Assembly: GCA_903932565.1 (NCBI GenBank)
Contig: CAIZGQ010000156.1
Location: forward strand, 1-7,685
Length of the DNA: 7,685 nucleotides
Reading direction: 5' to 3'
From: an uncultured Hyphomicrobiales bacterium
Lineage (GTDB): Bacteria > Pseudomonadota > Alphaproteobacteria > Rhizobiales > Beijerinckiaceae
How positions within the stretch are numbered: position 1 is the first letter of the stretch; the number at the start of each line of letters is the position of its first letter. The translations under genes were made by a program, and so were the position numbers. Of this stretch, positions 6,199 to 7,685 are shown piece by piece. The notes below the pieces were generated by a model. The model made no database searches, was not told the DNA's origin, and saw nothing but the letters and a program-made list of their open reading frames with translations.

Positions 6199-7245
6199 TC
6201 ACTGCGTGGCGCGCTTGTAGGGCCCAAGATCGGCTGCGGCTTTCTTGGCAAAGCTCATATCAACAATGTTGGCCGCTTTGACCTTTGGTGACACGAGACC
6301 CTGCTCGCTGAAGAAATCTAGATCAGACTGCAGGCTTGCAACATTCACCGTGCCATCTGGATCAAGGGCTGCGGAGACAATGGACCGGTACAGCGCCGGG
6401 TCTTTGACATTCGTATTGTCGATCATGATCTGGATGATCTTGTCAGCGCCGGGGCCTGACAAGGTGCCATTCTGAAGCACGTCGTTGTAGTCGCGCAGGC
6501 CACGCAGGTACCCGCGCATGAACTTCAAGGCAATGTCCGGGCGCGTTTTGGCAAATTCCTCCGCGTAGAGAAGGACAGCTGTCTGGTGATCGGGATAAAT
6601 TTCATCATTGCCGGGCACGCGCGCCGCAAGACCCGCCTTTTCAATTAACGTGGCAACCGGCTCGCTGGTCATGCTGGCGTCAATCCGCTTGTTGGCAAAG
6701 GCTGCAATGTGATCGGCAAAGCCAAGATCCACCATGTCGGCATCGGAATATTTCAAGCCGCCTTTTTTCAACGCGGCATTGATGGTGGCGGCATTGCCGG
6801 TGCCAAAGGCGGCTGTGGCAATGTGCATGCCCTTCAAGTCGGAAAAGGATTTGTAACGGCCGGATGCGATGAGATCGTTGCGCACCATCAAGGCTGAAAA
6901 CGTATGACCGGGCTTGCTGGTGCCTTTATCGGCGACGATTCGAATGCCGATGCCCCGCTCGGCCGCATTGTAGAGCCCCGCGGACACCGACCCGCCGCCA
7001 ACATCGAGCTGTCCACTGGCCAAAGGCACGATCATTTTCGCGGCGGTTGGAAATGACATGAGCTCGACGTCGAGACCCTCGGCTTTAAAATAGCCTCGCG
7101 TCTCCGCAATAAACAGGCCGACATCGCTGCCCGTATTCAGATTGCCGACGCGCACTTTTGTCTGGGCGTCTGCCAGTGCAGGTGCGCTTGTCAAAACCCC
7201 GAACGCAATTGCAAGAGCGGTCCAGCGGACAAAACGTGTCTTCAT
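6199..7245 (-). CDS. NMT1/SsuA-type ABC transporter substrate-binding protein
   Basis: This periplasmic solute-binding protein (348 aa) has the type II fold of the NMT1/THI5-like family, which includes binding proteins for sulfonates, nitrate, pyrimidine precursors and aromatic compounds. Residues 1-25 form a clear signal peptide (KTR positive end, hydrophobic core, APALA cleavage site before D26). The mature chain shows VRVGNLNTG, then ETRGYFKAEGLDVEL (48-62), then MIVPLASGQLDVGGGSVSAG (71-90), FSDLKGMHIA (134-143) and KRIDASMTSEPVATLI (186-201), all typical of the family. AAAGG eight bases before ATG 7245, together with the signal peptide, supports this start. An upstream in-frame ATG at 7320 overlaps the preceding stop codon as ATGA and would add 25 residues. 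It sits between two flavin monooxygenase genes on the same strand. The permease and ATPase genes are not in the window; the ligand is unknown. Confidence 0.93.
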   Translation of the reverse strand: MKTRFVRWTALAIAFGVLTSAPALADAQTKVRVGNLNTGSDVGLFIAETRGYFKAEGLDVELMSFPTAAKMIVPLASGQLDVGGGSVSAGLYNAAERGIGIRIVADKGTSKPGHTFSALMVRNDLIASGRYKSFSDLKGMHIATAAFGTGNAATINAALKKGGLKYSDADMVDLGFADHIAAFANKRIDASMTSEPVATLIEKAGLAARVPGNDEIYPDHQTAVLLYAEEFAKTRPDIALKFMRGYLRGLRDYNDVLQNGTLSGPGADKIIQIMIDNTNVKDPALYRSIVSAALDPDGTVNVASLQSDLDFFSEQGLVSPKVKAANIVDMSFAKKAAADLGPYKRATQ

Positions 7246-7253
7246 CTTATGCG

Positions 7254-7258
7254 CCTTT
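7254..7258 (-). promoter_or_regulatory. Ribosome binding site that decides the NMT1-type binding protein start
   Basis: The minus strand reads AAAGG, then eight bases, then the ATG at 7245-7243. That ATG puts the signal peptide at the very N-terminus, so site and protein evidence agree. Confidence 0.6.
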
Positions 7259-7316
7259 GTAAAGGTCATCGCGGAGCGTTGCGACATGTTCAACTGATTG
7301 TCTTTAAGCTTTGCGC

Positions 7317-7685
7317 TCATCGGCCAACGGCCTTGGCCAGAATCTCACGCACGTCCGTTGGCATGTCGTTCCCCGCCCACACCACATATTGATCCGGCCG
7401 CACAAGGACATATTTTGCGGCATAGGCTGCAATCTCGCCCGCGAAATCATCCTGCACAATTTGCAAGGGTATGCGCAGCATCTCCGCTGCCTGCCTGAAC
7501 GCTGCGATGCAGGGGGTGTCACCATCAAACGCCAGCAGCGTAAAGTCGTCGCCAAGTTCGTCAAAAACGTTGCGCCCGGTGGAGAGCATCCGCGGTGCAA
7601 GGTGATGACCGGCGCGCGCCTCGAACCGGTGCTCGCCATGGGCTGTGCAGATGCCGCCCGGCGGACCCATGATCACAGATGAGCC
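7317..7685 (-). CDS. FAD-dependent monooxygenase, C-terminal fragment (5' end beyond window)
   Basis: The frame is open from the right edge to the TGA at 7319-7317, giving 122 residues from the end of a longer protein. Visible features match the C-terminal thioredoxin-like domain of class A flavin hydroxylases of the MhpA/PheA branch: HGEHRFEARAGHHLAPRML (the counterpart of the PGxRxPHxWL segment), then FDELGDDFTLLAFD, then YVLVRPDQYVVWAGND near the end. The FAD- and NAD(P)H-binding motifs would lie outside the window, so catalytic competence cannot be judged. It resembles the C-terminus of the monooxygenase at 4470-6137 (LIRPDQIVAWRG against LVRPDQYVVWAG) but is clearly divergent, so it is a second family member and not a duplicate. 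It is the first visible gene of the minus-strand run, 71 bp before the chosen start of the binding-protein gene. Confidence 0.85.
   Translation of the reverse strand, partial: GSSVIMGPPGGICTAHGEHRFEARAGHHLAPRMLSTGRNVFDELGDDFTLLAFDGDTPCIAAFRQAAEMLRIPLQIVQDDFAGEIAAYAAKYVLVRPDQYVVWAGNDMPTDVREILAKAVGR

Noticed and set aside
1..7685. Search for CRISPR arrays, tRNA genes, transposases, attachment sites or defence genes
   Set aside because: No regularly spaced repeats, cloverleaf-like sequence or matching protein motifs were seen; the window is fully explained by catabolic, transport and regulatory genes.

Overview
The window looks like a catabolic locus from an alphaproteobacterium, probably Hyphomicrobiales (Bradyrhizobium/Rhodopseudomonas-like). 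This rests on moderately GC-rich coding sequence, the type of periplasmic binding proteins present, and a cytochrome P450 plus ferredoxin pair arranged like CYP199A and its ferredoxin in Rhodopseudomonas palustris. The taxon is inferred, not proven. Almost all the DNA is coding. There are no tRNA or rRNA genes, CRISPR arrays, insertion sequences or integration sites that I can see.

Layout, right to left, since seven of the eight genes are on the minus strand. The right edge holds the C-terminal end of a class A FAD monooxygenase (7685-7317). It is followed by an NMT1/SsuA-type periplasmic binding protein (7245-6199), a complete FAD-dependent aromatic monooxygenase (6137-4470) and an NADH:ferredoxin reductase of the putidaredoxin reductase type (4393-3098). 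The only plus-strand gene is a MarR-family regulator (2536-3063). It converges on the reductase and diverges from the next minus-strand unit: cytochrome P450 (2355-1114), [2Fe-2S] ferredoxin (1110-787) and a LivK-type binding protein (717 to beyond the left edge).

Together the genes suggest uptake and oxidation of aromatic acids. NADH passes electrons through the reductase and the ferredoxin to the P450. All the CYP199A4 carboxylate-binding and aromatic pocket residues I can recall are found at a constant +4 offset, so a para-substituted benzoate such as 4-methoxybenzoate is the best substrate guess. The two flavin monooxygenases would hydroxylate aromatic rings elsewhere in the pathway. The two binding proteins, from unrelated folds, imply two ABC importers whose other subunits lie outside the window. 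The MarR protein probably controls the divergent P450 promoter, where the 180-bp intergenic region carries short inverted repeats, including three TTGAA/TTCAA half-sites at exact 11-bp spacing.

None of this is an obviously new type of system. The most useful leads are the CYP199-like pocket, the split electron-transfer chain around the regulator, the phased operator candidate, and several hairpins placed directly at gene ends.
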